Of a stretch of DNA of 64,000 nt, positions 26,716 through 36,505 are shown in pieces. The notes beneath the pieces were generated by a model, which saw only the letters and a list, made by a program, of their open reading frames with translations, made no database searches and was not told where the DNA came from. The position numbers and the translations under genes are program-made. The stretch is from Pseudomonas sp. PB120 (lineage in GTDB: Bacteria > Pseudomonadota > Gammaproteobacteria > Pseudomonadales > Pseudomonadaceae): the NCBI RefSeq assembly GCF_009761815.1, contig NZ_RWIN01000047.1:1-64000 (forward strand), written 5' to 3'. How positions within the stretch are numbered: position 1 is the first letter of the stretch; every line of letters starts with the position of its first letter.

Positions 26716-28380
26716 ATGAGCACGAGCACCACGGCGGACGGCTTTGCCGCCGGCCAGCCCGCGTTCCTGTCCAAGGAACGCATCATCGCCAAGCCCGGTT
26801 TCAACCGCTGGCTGGTTCCACCGGCCGCGTTGGCCATCCACCTCTGCATCGGCATGGCCTACGGCTTCTCGGTGTTCTGGTTGCCGCTGTCCAAATCGCT
26901 GGGCGTGACCAAGCCTGTGGCCTGCGCGCCGGACATGAGCTTCATCTCGCAAGTCTTCTCGTCGCAATGCGACTGGCCGATCTCGATGCTCGGCTGGATC
27001 TACACCCTGTTCTTCATCTTCCTCGGCTGCTCGGCAGCGATCTGGGGCGGCTGGCTGGAACATGCCGGGCCGCGCAAGGCTGGCGTTGTGTCGGCGCTGT
27101 GCTGGTGTGGTGGTCTGCTGATTTCCGCGCTAGGGATTTATACCCACCAGATCTGGCTGATGTGGGTGGGCTCCGGGGTCATCGGCGGTATCGGCCTTGG
27201 GCTGGGTTACATCTCACCGGTCTCGACCCTGATCAAGTGGTTCCCGGACAAGCGCGGCATGGCGACCGGCATGGCGATCATGGGCTTCGGCGGTGGCGCG
27301 ATGGTCGGTGCTCCGTTGGCCGCAGCCCTGATGGGCCACTTCGCTTCGCCGGACAGCGTGGGCGTATGGCAGAGCTTCCTGGTGATGGCCGCGATCTACT
27401 TCGTGTTCATGATCGGTGGCGCACTGTCCTACCGCGTTCCGCCAACCGGCTGGAAGCCTGAAGGCTGGACCGCTCCGGCGAAAAAAGCCTCGAATGCGAT
27501 GATCACCCACCGTCACGTCCACGTGAATGTGGCGTGGAAAACGCCGCAATTCCGTCTGGTGTGGCTGGTGCTGTGCCTGAACGTGTCGGCCGGTATCGGC
27601 ATCCTCGGCATGGCTTCGCCACTGTTGCAGGAAGTGTTCGGTGGCAAATTGCTGGGCACTGATCAGTCGTTTGGCCAACTGGACGCCGGGCAACTGGCTT
27701 CGATTGCAGCGATTGCTGCCGGCTTCACCGGTTTGCTGAGCCTGTTCAACATCGGCGGTCGTTTCTTCTGGGCTTCGTTCTCGGATTACCTGGGTCGTAA
27801 AAACACCTACTTCGTGTTCTTCGCCCTCGGTTTCGCCCTGTATGCGCTGATACCGAACCTCGGTCACCTGGGCAACGTTGCGCTGTTCGTGGCGGCTTTC
27901 TGCATCATCCTGTCGATGTACGGCGGTGGTTTTGCGACTGTTCCTGCTTACCTGGCGGACCTGTTCGGTACACAAATGGTCGGCGCAATCCACGGTCGTC
28001 TGCTCACGGCCTGGGCGGCGGCGGGTGTGCTGGGTCCGGTGTTGGTGAACTACCTGCGTGAATATCAATTGAGCATCGGCGTTGAACGCGCCGCGGCGTA
28101 TGACATCACGCTGTACATCCTGGCTGGCCTGCTGGTGCTGGGCTTCCTGTGCAACCTGCTGGTTCGTCCGGTGGCCGACAAGTACTTCATGACCGACGCC
28201 CAGCTGGCTGCCGAACAGGCGCTGGGCCATGACAAGGGTGCTGACAGCAGCACCGTACTGGAGTGGAAAGCGGCGCCAGGCAGCAAGCCGTTGGCGATTG
28301 CCGCGTGGCTGGTAGTGGGTATTCCGTTGGCGTGGGGTGTTTGGGTGACCCTGCAGAAGACCGCGGTACTTTTTCACTAA
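26716..28380 (+). CDS. MFS transporter, OFA (oxalate/formate antiporter-like) family
   Basis: A 554-aa inner-membrane carrier. Residues about 30-230 and 280-520 form the two six-helix MFS halves, with the conserved WFPDKRGMATGMAIMGFGGGAM and GGRFFWASFSDYLGRKNTYF loops of the oxalate/formate-antiporter-like branch. The ATG at 16 codons into the longer frame (26716) follows GGGGGAT and is favoured. It ends with a C-terminal hydrophobic helix after about 40 polar residues. The true substrate is unknown; an organic acid is likely. Confidence 0.85.
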   Translation: MSTSTTADGFAAGQPAFLSKERIIAKPGFNRWLVPPAALAIHLCIGMAYGFSVFWLPLSKSLGVTKPVACAPDMSFISQVFSSQCDWPISMLGWIYTLFFIFLGCSAAIWGGWLEHAGPRKAGVVSALCWCGGLLISALGIYTHQIWLMWVGSGVIGGIGLGLGYISPVSTLIKWFPDKRGMATGMAIMGFGGGAMVGAPLAAALMGHFASPDSVGVWQSFLVMAAIYFVFMIGGALSYRVPPTGWKPEGWTAPAKKASNAMITHRHVHVNVAWKTPQFRLVWLVLCLNVSAGIGILGMASPLLQEVFGGKLLGTDQSFGQLDAGQLASIAAIAAGFTGLLSLFNIGGRFFWASFSDYLGRKNTYFVFFALGFALYALIPNLGHLGNVALFVAAFCIILSMYGGGFATVPAYLADLFGTQMVGAIHGRLLTAWAAAGVLGPVLVNYLREYQLSIGVERAAAYDITLYILAGLLVLGFLCNLLVRPVADKYFMTDAQLAAEQALGHDKGADSSTVLEWKAAPGSKPLAIAAWLVVGIPLAWGVWVTLQKTAVLFH

Positions 28381-28398
28381 GTAAAACGCGCTAACCCT

Positions 28399-28491
28399 GT
28401 AGGAGCGAGACCGGCTTGCCGGCGATGACGGTCTGACAGTCGACAGAAATGTTGAATGAAAGGTCCCCATCGCGAGCCGGCTCGCTCCTAC
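28399..28491. repeat. REP pair (REPIN-like)
   Basis: GTAGGAGCGAGACCGGCTTGCCGGCGATG and its inverted partner CATCGCGAGCCGGCTCGCTCCTAC, in the same tail-outward arrangement as the other pairs, after the MFS gene. Confidence 0.85.
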
Positions 28492-28604
28492 AGGTGTTTT
28501 GGGATGTCCGAAATGGCTTGTATGGACATGTCTATCCCCGTCGTTGCGGGGTTCTATCCGTCAGCGATATCACCTCTCGTGTTTCTGTTTCCCGCCCGCG
28601 CCCC

Positions 28605-28610
28605 TATAAT
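28605..28610 (+). promoter_or_regulatory. -10 box of the hisB operon promoter
   Basis: Perfect TATAAT 39 nt before the hisB start; the -35 (TTTCTG at 28582-28587, 17 nt spacer) is weak. Confidence 0.5.
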
Positions 28611-28648
28611 GGCTGCCTTTTTCGCCCAATGATTTTGCGGAGCTGGTG

Positions 28649-29242
28649 ATGGCCGAACGTAAGGCGTCAGTCGAGCGCGACACTCTGGAAACCCAGATCA
28701 AAGCCTCGATCAACCTGGATGGCACCGGAAAGGCCCGATTTGATATCGGCGTTCCTTTTCTTGAGCACATGCTGGACCAGATCGCCCGTCACGGGCTGAT
28801 CGACCTGGATATCGTCAGCAAGGGCGACCTGCACATCGACGACCACCACACGGTGGAAGACGTCGGTATCACGCTGGGTCAGGCGTTTGCCAAAGCCATC
28901 GGCGACAAGAAAGGCATTCGTCGCTACGGTCACGCCTACGTGCCGCTCGATGAAGCGCTGTCGCGCGTGGTGATCGACTTCTCCGGTCGTCCTGGCCTGC
29001 AGATGCATGTTCCGTATACCCGCGCGACCGTCGGCGGCTTCGACGTTGACCTGTTCCAGGAATTCTTCCAGGGCTTCGTCAACCATGCGCTGGTCAGCCT
29101 GCACATCGACAACCTGCGTGGCACCAACACCCACCACCAGATCGAGACCGTGTTCAAGGCCTTTGGCCGTGCACTGCGCATGGCGGTAGAGCTGGATGAC
29201 CGCATGGCCGGTCAGATGCCGTCGACCAAGGGCGTCCTGTAA
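28649..29242 (+). CDS. hisB: Imidazoleglycerol-phosphate dehydratase HisB
   Basis: A 197-aa monofunctional enzyme of histidine synthesis (seventh to last steps: dehydrates imidazoleglycerol phosphate). The manganese-binding histidines sit in [35 protein letters not shown] and [16 protein letters not shown] motifs, here [15 protein letters not shown] 28649 follows GCGGAGCTGGTG; a GTG one codon earlier is possible. It leads the operon hisB-hisH-DUF2164-hisA-hisF and overlaps hisH by one base. Confidence 0.97.
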   Translation: MAERKASVERDTLETQIKASINLDGTGKARFDIGVPFLEHMLDQIARHGLIDLDIVSKGDLHIDDHHTVEDVGITLGQAFAKAIGDKKGIRRYGHAYVPLDEALSRVVIDFSGRPGLQMHVPYTRATVGGFDVDLFQEFFQGFVNHALVSLHIDNLRGTNTHHQIETVFKAFGRALRMAVELDDRMAGQMPSTKGVL

Positions 29243-29880
29243 TGCAGACGGTCGCGGTTATCGATTACGGCATGGGCAACCTGCACTCGGTGGCCAAGGC
29301 CCTCGAGCACGTGGGTGCCGGCAAGGTCCTGATCACCAGCGATGCCGATGTGATTCGCGAAGCCGACCGGGTGGTTTTCCCCGGCGTTGGCGCGATCCGC
29401 GATTGCATGGCAGAGATCCGTCGCCTGGGCTTCGACTCGCTGGTGCGTGAAGTCAGCCAGGATCGCCCGTTCCTCGGCATCTGCGTCGGCATGCAAGCCT
29501 TGCTCGACAGCAGTGAAGAGAACGGTGGCGTCGACTGCATCGGCCTGTTTCCGGGCGCGGTGAAGTTCTTCGGCAAGGACCTGCATGAAGAAGGCGAACA
29601 CCTGAAAGTCCCACACATGGGCTGGAACGAAGTGAAGCAGACGGTGAGTCATCCGCTGTGGCACAACATTCCAGACCTGGCGCGTTTCTACTTCGTGCAC
29701 AGCTACTACATCGAGGCCGCTAACGCGCGCCAGGTGGTGGGTGGCGGTCACTACGGTGTCGATTTCGCCGCGGCGCTGGCCGATGGCTCGCGTTTCGCCG
29801 TGCAGTTCCACCCGGAGAAGAGCCATACCCATGGCCTGCAATTGCTGCAGAACTTCGCTGCGTGGGATGGTCGCTGGTAA
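29242..29880 (+). CDS. hisH: Imidazole glycerol phosphate synthase glutaminase subunit HisH
   Basis: A 212-aa class-I glutamine amidotransferase that supplies ammonia to HisF. Catalytic Cys81 is in FLGICVGMQ, and the His-Glu pair in [10 protein letters not shown]. The start ATG shares its A with the hisB TAA stop. Forms the HisHF complex that makes imidazoleglycerol phosphate and AICAR. Confidence 0.97.
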   Translation: MQTVAVIDYGMGNLHSVAKALEHVGAGKVLITSDADVIREADRVVFPGVGAIRDCMAEIRRLGFDSLVREVSQDRPFLGICVGMQALLDSSEENGGVDCIGLFPGAVKFFGKDLHEEGEHLKVPHMGWNEVKQTVSHPLWHNIPDLARFYFVHSYYIEAANARQVVGGGHYGVDFAAALADGSRFAVQFHPEKSHTHGLQLLQNFAAWDGRW

Positions 29881-30138
29881 ATGGCCGCCAAGAAGAAGCC
29901 GCCGATCCTGACCCTCACTCCCGAGCAGGAGAACGAGGCCAATCAGAAGATCAAACGCTTCATGGAAGACCGTTTCGAACTGGACCTGGGTTCGTTCGAA
30001 GCGGCTGAAATCCTTGAGCTGTTTACCCGTGAAATTGCTCCGCACTATTACAACAGGGCGATTTTCGATGTGCAGACGCACCTCAAAGAGAGGTTCGAAA
30101 GCATCGAAAGCGACCTGTGGGCGCTCGAGAAAAACTGA
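29881..30138 (+). CDS. DUF2164 family protein
   Basis: An 85-aa protein of the DUF2164 family, mostly helical, with an acidic end and start KKKPPILTLTPEQENEANQKIKRFMEDRFE. Its ATG follows the hisH stop without a gap, so it is translated with the histidine genes although it has no known role in the pathway. The function is unknown. Confidence 0.85.
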   Translation: MAAKKKPPILTLTPEQENEANQKIKRFMEDRFELDLGSFEAAEILELFTREIAPHYYNRAIFDVQTHLKERFESIESDLWALEKN

Positions 30139-30180
30139 TTTCCGAGCGAAGCTGAATACTCGAATTTGAAGGTTTGCCAG

Positions 30181-30918
30181 ATGCTGATTATTCCCGCTAT
30201 CGATCTCAAAGACGGTGCCTGTGTTCGTCTGCGCCAGGGCCGCATGGAAGATTCCACGGTGTTCTCCGATGACCCGGTGAGCATGGCCGCCAAGTGGGTG
30301 GAGGGCGGTTGCCGTCGTCTGCATCTGGTCGACCTGAACGGCGCCTTCGAAGGCCAGCCAGTCAACGGCGAAGTGGTCACCGCCATCGCCAAGCGCTACC
30401 CGAACCTGCCGATCCAGATCGGCGGCGGTATCCGTTCCCTGGAAACCATCGAGCACTACGTCAAAGCGGGTGTGAGCTACGTGATCATCGGCACCAAGGC
30501 CGTGAAAGATCCGGCGTTCGTCGCTGAAGCCTGTCGCGCGTTCCCGGGCAAAGTAATCGTCGGTCTGGATGCCAAGGACGGTTTCGTCGCCACCGATGGC
30601 TGGGCTGAAATCAGTACTGTTCAGGTCATCGACCTGGCCAAGCAATTCGAAGCCGACGGCGTGTCCGCGATCGTTTATACCGACATCGCCAAAGACGGCA
30701 TGATGCAGGGCTGCAACGTGCCGTTCACCGCTGCGCTGGCCGCTGCAACGCGTATTCCGGTGATCGCGTCCGGCGGTATCCACAACCTCGGTGACATCAA
30801 GTCGCTGCTCGACGCCAAGGCGCCAGGCATCATCGGCGCGATCACCGGCCGGGCGATCTACGAAGGCACCCTCGACGTCGCTGAAGCGCAAGCTTTCTGC
30901 GATTCGTACAAAGGCTGA
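30181..30918 (+). CDS. hisA: ProFAR isomerase HisA
   Basis: A 245-aa (beta-alpha)8 isomerase acting on N'-[(5'-phosphoribosyl)-formimino]-AICAR-ribonucleotide, the step before HisF. N-terminal catalytic Asp in PAIDLKDG, phosphate-binding [14 protein letters not shown] and [11 protein letters not shown], and the second Asp in [12 protein letters not shown]. The ATG at 30181 is 42 nt after the DUF2164 gene. Length normal. Confidence 0.97.
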   Translation: MLIIPAIDLKDGACVRLRQGRMEDSTVFSDDPVSMAAKWVEGGCRRLHLVDLNGAFEGQPVNGEVVTAIAKRYPNLPIQIGGGIRSLETIEHYVKAGVSYVIIGTKAVKDPAFVAEACRAFPGKVIVGLDAKDGFVATDGWAEISTVQVIDLAKQFEADGVSAIVYTDIAKDGMMQGCNVPFTAALAAATRIPVIASGGIHNLGDIKSLLDAKAPGIIGAITGRAIYEGTLDVAEAQAFCDSYKG

Positions 30919-30927
30919 GGACTGACC

Positions 30928-31698
30928 ATGGCGCTGGCCAAACGCATCATCCCTTGCCTGGACGTGGACAACGGCCGGGTCGTCAAAGGTGTGAAGTTCG
31001 AGAACATTCGTGACGCCGGCGACCCGGTAGAAATCGCCCGTCGCTATGACGAGCAAGGCGCCGACGAGATTACCTTTCTCGACATCACTGCCAGCGTCGA
31101 CGGTCGCGACACGACGCTGCACACCGTTGAACGCATGGCCAGCCAGGTGTTCATCCCGCTGACCGTGGGCGGTGGTGTGCGCACCGTGCAGGACATTCGC
31201 AACCTGTTGAATGCCGGCGCGGACAAGGTCTCGATCAACACCGCGGCCGTGTTCAACCCGGAGTTCGTGGGCGAAGCGGCGCAGCATTTCGGCTCGCAAT
31301 GCATCGTCGTGGCCATCGACGCGAAGAAGGTCTCCGGCCCGGGCGAAACCCCGCGCTGGGAAATCTTCACCCACGGCGGCCGTAAGCCAACCGGTCTCGA
31401 CGCCGTTGAGTGGGCGAAGAAAATGGAAGGCCTGGGTGCCGGTGAAATCCTGCTGACCAGCATGGACCAGGACGGCATGAAAAACGGCTTCGACCTGGGC
31501 GTGACCCGCGCCATCAGCGATGCCTTGGGCATTCCGGTGATCGCGTCCGGCGGCGTCGGCAACTTGCAGCATTTGGCCGACGGCATTATCGAAGGTCACG
31601 CCAGCGCAGTTCTGGCCGCGAGTATTTTCCACTTCGGCGAATACACCGTGCAGGAAGCCAAGGCCTACATGGCCCATCGCGGCATCGTGATGCGCTAA
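30928..31698 (+). CDS. hisF: Imidazole glycerol phosphate synthase cyclase subunit HisF
   Basis: A 256-aa (beta-alpha)8 cyclase. Catalytic Asp11 in [12 protein letters not shown] and Asp in [12 protein letters not shown], phosphate loops [15 protein letters not shown] and IASGGVGNL. It partners HisH and lies 9 nt after hisA. A weak G-C hairpin (31708-31731) without a T tract follows, so I do not call a terminator. Confidence 0.97.
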   Translation: MALAKRIIPCLDVDNGRVVKGVKFENIRDAGDPVEIARRYDEQGADEITFLDITASVDGRDTTLHTVERMASQVFIPLTVGGGVRTVQDIRNLLNAGADKVSINTAAVFNPEFVGEAAQHFGSQCIVVAIDAKKVSGPGETPRWEIFTHGGRKPTGLDAVEWAKKMEGLGAGEILLTSMDQDGMKNGFDLGVTRAISDALGIPVIASGGVGNLQHLADGIIEGHASAVLAASIFHFGEYTVQEAKAYMAHRGIVMR

Positions 31699-31734
31699 AT
31701 CCCCGAGGCCCGGAAGAAGCGATCCGGGCCGATG

Positions 31735-33264
31735 TCAGGGGGTAATCTCAGTGATGGCCGGTGCAGCCTCGTGAGTGACTGTCGCGGGGGGCAACAGGTC
31801 AGCTCTCGGCTCGGACGCCTGCCCCGATTTGTCGTAGGCGATGGAGCAGAGCTTCCCCGGAAGGTCGTGGCTTGGAATGAAGAAATCCATGTCCACGCTG
31901 GTCTTGTATTTATCGGGTTGATTGCAGTCCGTCGTTGCGGCAGAACCGTATTTTCTGGAATAGGTCCTGTGTGGTTCCTCCGTTTTAGCCAAGGCTACAT
32001 AGACTTCGGTCACGATCGATAGATCAGGCAGGGTGGTTGGTTTGTTATCCAATATCTCGACCGACAGGGACAGCGCATTTTTCAGAAGTCCCGGTTCAGG
32101 CTTCTGGGTCACAGAATCAACACCAACAATGCACAGGAAATAGAATCCCGGTTCGCTCCCTATCTCGGCATTGATGAAGGCATCTGCTGAACTTTCAGCG
32201 TTGCTGTAATGATGAGTGCTCTCACACTCCATAGCCTTGCGCACCGTTTTATGACGATAAAAGTCAGTGCTGATGGAGAATCGATAGTTCCAGGTTGGAA
32301 TGACCGTGGAACCGTCATCGTGCTGTTTGACCCTTTTGTAACTTTCCAACTGGGTTGCGCCAGAGTCGATGGTGAACGCCGGGTAGAGTTGGCAGGATGA
32401 CGGCGGGTTTGCTGCGATACGACCTTGTGCGAAGCACCCGTTGAGAAATACCGTCGGGTTGCCGTATACATTTCCCGATACCGCCTGGTACGCGCCGTCA
32501 ACGGGCGTGCAGGGTGCATGATCGCGGCATGGAACAATGCTCTCATCAAAATTTCCGGTCCCGATCACACCAACTATCTCATTGGAGTAGCGATCCAGTA
32601 ATGGACTTCCTGAGCTGCCTCCCCGGATATCCTGGCAGCGAGTCATAAGCGTGTTACGCCACACCCAAGGGCCTTCAACGATTTCCTGAGCCGATTGCAG
32701 CTTACAGGCCGCCATGCGCAACGTAGTTTGATCAAAGCCTATTGGCGCCCCAACGATCAATACGTTTGTCCCGTTTGCGGGTGTTTCGCGCGCCAGTTTC
32801 AATGGCTGTATACCATCCTCGATCAGTTTTTGAAGAGCGACATCCAGTTCGACGATCGCCATATCGACGCCTTGCATGCTCCGCCATGTCGTCGTCTTTA
32901 GCGGATAGGTCTTGAAACTGGAGCTATCAGTGAAGTAATTGAATGTGATGCTGCCGCTGACCGGTCTATTGGTCACGATGTTGCCGTTGGTTAATTCTAT
33001 GCAGTGTCCTGCGGTGAGTATGTAGGCGGGAGTTCCATGCAGATCAATATCATCCCGGGTGTCCAGAAGCGTGGCTGTACAGGTGCCGCGGTTGATCGCC
33101 AGCTGCCCGATACCTTGCCAGTGGTTGCGGGAGCCGTCGGTATTTTCAAGGGCTTTGGAAGGCATCAAGTTTTGCAGGCCTTCGCCAAAATCGATGCCGT
33201 TCGCAAAACAAGTTGCACTTAGTGAGCACGCTGCGCTGGCAAGAAGAACGTGTATCGAATTCAT
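31735..33264 (-). CDS. Secreted trypsin-like serine protease with extra C-terminal domain
   Basis: A 509-aa exported protein. The ATG at 33264 gives a signal peptide (HVLLASAACSLSATCFA, cut near residue 21) and is preferred over a start 19 codons earlier. The S1 triad is His87 (ILTAGHC), Asp134 (GVDMAIVEL) and Ser218 in GGSSGSPLL, with Cys-rich neighbours. Residues after about 300 form an additional domain of unknown type (with YDKSG and repeated short strands) that may bind substrate or cell surface. The upstream inverted repeat at 33275-33330 may be regulatory. Substrate unknown. Confidence 0.85.
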   Translation of the reverse strand: MNSIHVLLASAACSLSATCFANGIDFGEGLQNLMPSKALENTDGSRNHWQGIGQLAINRGTCTATLLDTRDDIDLHGTPAYILTAGHCIELTNGNIVTNRPVSGSITFNYFTDSSSFKTYPLKTTTWRSMQGVDMAIVELDVALQKLIEDGIQPLKLARETPANGTNVLIVGAPIGFDQTTLRMAACKLQSAQEIVEGPWVWRNTLMTRCQDIRGGSSGSPLLDRYSNEIVGVIGTGNFDESIVPCRDHAPCTPVDGAYQAVSGNVYGNPTVFLNGCFAQGRIAANPPSSCQLYPAFTIDSGATQLESYKRVKQHDDGSTVIPTWNYRFSISTDFYRHKTVRKAMECESTHHYSNAESSADAFINAEIGSEPGFYFLCIVGVDSVTQKPEPGLLKNALSLSVEILDNKPTTLPDLSIVTEVYVALAKTEEPHRTYSRKYGSAATTDCNQPDKYKTSVDMDFFIPSHDLPGKLCSIAYDKSGQASEPRADLLPPATVTHEAAPAITEITP

Positions 33265-33274
33265 GAGTGGAAAT

Positions 33275-33330
33275 CTCTGATTTGGTGATTGGAAAACCGG
33301 AATGTCGCCGGCTATCACCAATTAATCAGA
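33275..33330. promoter_or_regulatory. Imperfect inverted repeat in front of the protease gene
   Basis: TCTGATTTGGTGAT at 33275-33288 and ATCACCAATTAATCAGA at 33314-33330 pair with a bulge. It is in the likely 5' untranslated region; it may be a hairpin or an operator. Confidence 0.4.
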
Positions 33331-33480
33331 TGTTCGGGAGCGGATGGCGGTAACTATGTACCTCCACGTGCGCCGGTATGGCGCCCTGGAGAAGGTGGCG
33401 GCGTTGTTATCAAAAGGCCAGTAGACAGCATGTCTAGCTCAGGGCACTCTTAGTCATGCCATGGATTTCGGTTGCCCGAC

Positions 33481-34236
33481 ATGATCAAACGCTTATTACT
33501 TGCCCTCGTCACTACTTCTCTATTGATCGTGCATGGCGTGCACGCCACTGAAAGTCCCGACACCGACATGGTGTTGCTGACGGAAAACTTCCCGCCGTAC
33601 AACATGGCGAAGAACGGCAAGAATTTCGCGCAGGACGAGAACATCAACGGCATTGCCACCGACATCGTCCGCGAGATTTTCAAACGCGCGCAGATTACCT
33701 ACAGCTTGACGCTGCGTTTCCCTTGGGAACGGATCTACAAACTCACCCTGGAAAAGCCCGGTTATGGCGTGTTCGTCATGGCGCGGCTGCCGGACCGCGA
33801 AAAGCTGTTCAAATGGGTGGGGCCGATCGGGCCGGATGACTGGATCATGCTGGCCAAGGCGGACAGTAAGATCAAACTCGACACCTTGGATGATGCGCGC
33901 AAGTACAAGATCGGCGCGTACAAGGGCGATGCGATCGCCGAGACGTTGGCCAAGCAAGGATTGAATCCGATTGTCGTGCTGCGCGATCAGGACAATGCGA
34001 AGAAGCTCACCAGCGGCCAAATCGATTTGTGGGCGACGGGCGACCCGGCCGGGCGCTATCTGGCTCGTCAGGACGGCGTTACCGGGCTCAAGACGGTGCT
34101 GCGCTTCAATAGTGCGGAGTTGTATCTGGCGTTGAACAAAGACGTGCCGGATGAAACCGTCGCCAAGCTGCAGGCCGCGCTGGATCAGCTGCGCAAAGAA
34201 GGCGTGGTGGACGAGATCATGGCGCGGTATCTCTAA
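33481..34236 (+). CDS. Family-3 periplasmic solute-binding protein
   Basis: A 251-aa exported substrate-binding protein. Signal peptide LLLALVTTSLLIVHGVHA; the mature part DMVLLTENFPPYNM and GIATDIVREIFKRAQI is the family-3 pattern as in amino-acid-binding or transporter-less sensor proteins. No permease or ATPase gene is next to it, so it is an orphan binding protein, perhaps used with another transporter. ATG 33481 is picked over a TTG three codons earlier; no strong ribosome site is seen. Confidence 0.85.
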   Translation: MIKRLLLALVTTSLLIVHGVHATESPDTDMVLLTENFPPYNMAKNGKNFAQDENINGIATDIVREIFKRAQITYSLTLRFPWERIYKLTLEKPGYGVFVMARLPDREKLFKWVGPIGPDDWIMLAKADSKIKLDTLDDARKYKIGAYKGDAIAETLAKQGLNPIVVLRDQDNAKKLTSGQIDLWATGDPAGRYLARQDGVTGLKTVLRFNSAELYLALNKDVPDETVAKLQAALDQLRKEGVVDEIMARYL

Positions 34237-34273
34237 CGATCAGCGCCAAATGTTGCGCCATACACATACCCCT

Positions 34274-34361
34274 GTGGGAGCGAGCCTGCTCGCGATAGCG
34301 GTCTTCCAGTCAACATTTGAGTCGACTGTAAGACGGCTATCGCGAGCAGGCTCACTCCTAC
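34274..34361. repeat. REP pair (REPIN-like)
   Basis: GTGGGAGCGAGCCTGCTCGCGATAGC and its inverted partner, with a spacer that itself pairs imperfectly (GTCTTCCAGTC / GACTGTAAGAC). Lies between the binding-protein and the deacetylase genes. Confidence 0.88.
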
Positions 34362-34382
34362 CATGGTTAGTGGTGTTGCGGA

Positions 34383-35150
34383 TTAGCGGTACACCCCATC
34401 CTTGCCATGGGCAGCCGTGGCACGATTGCTGCGCACACTGATCATCTGTTTGATATCAATCCAGTCAATGCCCTGAGCTTTCAGCTTCGGCAATTCGCGC
34501 TCAAGCACCGCGAGCGTCTGCGGATACGGATGCCCGATCATCACTGCCGAACCCTGCTTGTGGGCCAGGCTGATCGCGGTCTGCAGCTGCGTCAGAATCG
34601 CCGCTTCAGTGCGCTCATCATCCAGAAACACATCCCGCGAAACACTCGCCAACCCGATCTTCTGCGCTTCAGCCGCTGCCACGGTTTGCGCGCTGGTGCG
34701 GCTGTCGACGAAGAACTTGTGCCGCCGCTGCAACTCCGCCATCAACCAGGCCATGGCAGGTTGCTGAGCGGTCATGCGACTGCCCATGTGATTGTTGATG
34801 CCGCTGGTGTACGGGACCCTCTTGAACGCCGCGTTGAGGCGCTTTTCGAGTTCTTCGATAAGCAATTCCGGATGCCAGGCGAACGGGCCGGTGGCCGGGT
34901 CCATGGGCATGTGCAGGATGACGATCTTGCCGGCGCGATGGGCTTCGCGGGCAAACTCAGTGGCGTGGGGCGTGTCGGGCATGATCGCCGTGGTCACCGG
35001 GCCGGGCAGGGCCAGCACGCGACGATCCCGGGGCAGGTTCTGCCCCAGGTCATCGATGATCAGCGTGATGTAGGCCTTTTGAGGGGCCGGCGCTGCGTGA
35101 ACAGTACCCGCCAGACAGCACAGCAAACCTAATACGAACCGCAGAGACAT
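34383..35150 (-). CDS. Divergent polysaccharide deacetylase family protein (YibQ type)
   Basis: A 255-aa exported protein (signal peptide LRFVLGLLCCLAGTVHA). The NodB-like fold is recognisable: YITLIIDDLGQNLPRDR at the start, HMPMDP, INNHMGSRMT (metal site), FFVDSRTSAQ and DVFLDDER. It ends an operon with envC and ctpA, 1 nt after ctpA. Enzymatic substrate unknown; the family is linked to cell-envelope maintenance. Confidence 0.88.
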   Translation of the reverse strand: MSLRFVLGLLCCLAGTVHAAPAPQKAYITLIIDDLGQNLPRDRRVLALPGPVTTAIMPDTPHATEFAREAHRAGKIVILHMPMDPATGPFAWHPELLIEELEKRLNAAFKRVPYTSGINNHMGSRMTAQQPAMAWLMAELQRRHKFFVDSRTSAQTVAAAEAQKIGLASVSRDVFLDDERTEAAILTQLQTAISLAHKQGSAVMIGHPYPQTLAVLERELPKLKAQGIDWIDIKQMISVRSNRATAAHGKDGVYR

Positions 35151-35151
35151 C

Positions 35152-36471
35152 TCAGCGGCCGGAGGTGATGCTCAGCCCTTTGAGCAGGCTCAGGGCCTGG
35201 GCCAGCTGGTAATCGTCATCCTGCGGCATCGGTTTGGCTTTGCCGCCGGAGCCGGTCGGTTTGTCGGCGCCGCCGTTGCCATTGCCCAAGTGACCTTGCA
35301 GATCGGCTTCCTTGAAGTACTCGCCGTCCTGCTCGCTGGTGATCTTGGCCTTGCGCACTTCTATATCCGGCACGATGCCCTGGGCCTGGATCGAGCGGCC
35401 GTTTGGCGTGTAGTACAGCGCCGTGGTGATCTTCAGTGCGCGGTCATTGTTCAGCGGCAACACGGTTTGCACCGAGCCTTTGCCGAAGCTGGTGGTGCCC
35501 ATGACCACTGCGCGTTTCAGGTCCTGCAGGGCGCCGGCGACGATTTCCGAAGCTGAGGCGCTGCCGCCGTTGATCAGCGCGACCATTGGCACGGCCTCGC
35601 TTTCGTCTTTGCCAGTGGCGGAGAAGCGCAGTTCGGAGTTGGCAATACGGCCCTTGGTATAGACAATCAAGCCCTTGGTGACGAAATGGTCGACCACTTC
35701 CACCGCCGCTTGCAGTACGCCACCCGGGTTGTTACGCAAGTCCAGGATGATGCCGTTGAGCTTCTTGCCGTTGTCCTTGCGCAGCTTGGCCAGGGCCTTG
35801 GAGACCTCTTCGCCGGTCTTGACCTGGAATTGGGTGATGCGGATGTAACCGTAACCGGACTCCAGCAGCTGGCTCTTCACGCTCTTCACTTGAATGACGG
35901 CGCGGGCCAGGGTTACGTCAAACGGCGTGCCGCCATCGCGTACCAGGGTCAGGGTGATCTTCTGGCCGATCTTGCCGCGCATCTTGTCCACGGCTTCGGT
36001 CATGCTTTGGCCGCGAGTCGGCTGGCCGTTGATCTTGACGATGAAGTCGCCGGCCTGAATACCCGCCTTGGAGGCCGGGGTGTCATCGATCGGCGATACC
36101 ACCTTGATGAAACCGTCTTCGGCACCGACTTCAATGCCCAGGCCGCCGAATTCACCGCTGGTGCTTTCCTGCAGCTCGGCGAAATCTTCAGGGCCCAGGT
36201 ACGCGGAGTGCGGGTCGAGGTTGCTGAGCATGCCCTTGATCGCGTTTTCCAGCAGGGTCTTGTCGTCTACCGGTTCGACATAGGCGGCCTTGATCCGGTC
36301 CATGACCTCGGCAAACGTGCGCAACTCATCCAGCGGCAATGGCGCCTTGGTGGTCGCGGCAGTGCCCGCAGGCGCGACAGCCGGAGCCGGTTGAGCGGCA
36401 AACGCCAGCGGCGCGCCGATCACCAGGGCGATCGTCAAGGCCAGCGAGGTAAGGCGGGACAAATGCAGCAT
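35152..36471 (-). CDS. ctpA: Carboxyl-terminal processing protease CtpA (S41)
   Basis: A 439-aa periplasmic serine protease. Signal peptide with LALTIALVIGAPLAFA; PDZ domain around residues 100-185 (LGIEVGAEDGFIKVVSPIDDTPASKAG); S41 catalytic domain with Ser in GGSASASEIVAGAL and Lys in TTSFGKGSVQT. A Gly/Pro/Lys-rich tail follows. It is in the operon envC-ctpA-deacetylase and is likely to regulate cell-wall hydrolases or tail-specific substrates. Starts 34 nt after envC. Confidence 0.95.
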   Translation of the reverse strand: MLHLSRLTSLALTIALVIGAPLAFAAQPAPAVAPAGTAATTKAPLPLDELRTFAEVMDRIKAAYVEPVDDKTLLENAIKGMLSNLDPHSAYLGPEDFAELQESTSGEFGGLGIEVGAEDGFIKVVSPIDDTPASKAGIQAGDFIVKINGQPTRGQSMTEAVDKMRGKIGQKITLTLVRDGGTPFDVTLARAVIQVKSVKSQLLESGYGYIRITQFQVKTGEEVSKALAKLRKDNGKKLNGIILDLRNNPGGVLQAAVEVVDHFVTKGLIVYTKGRIANSELRFSATGKDESEAVPMVALINGGSASASEIVAGALQDLKRAVVMGTTSFGKGSVQTVLPLNNDRALKITTALYYTPNGRSIQAQGIVPDIEVRKAKITSEQDGEYFKEADLQGHLGNGNGGADKPTGSGGKAKPMPQDDDYQLAQALSLLKGLSITSGR

Positions 36472-36505
36472 GTCGAACGAACTCCTAATGTAGGTGACTC
36501 AACGC

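Noticed and set aside
29212..31677. 821-codon open frame on the minus strand opposite the histidine genes
   Set aside because: It is the antisense shadow of hisH, DUF2164, hisA and hisF, all of which are well recognised.
31708..31731. Hairpin after hisF as a terminator
   Set aside because: GC stem without a T tract; too weak to call.
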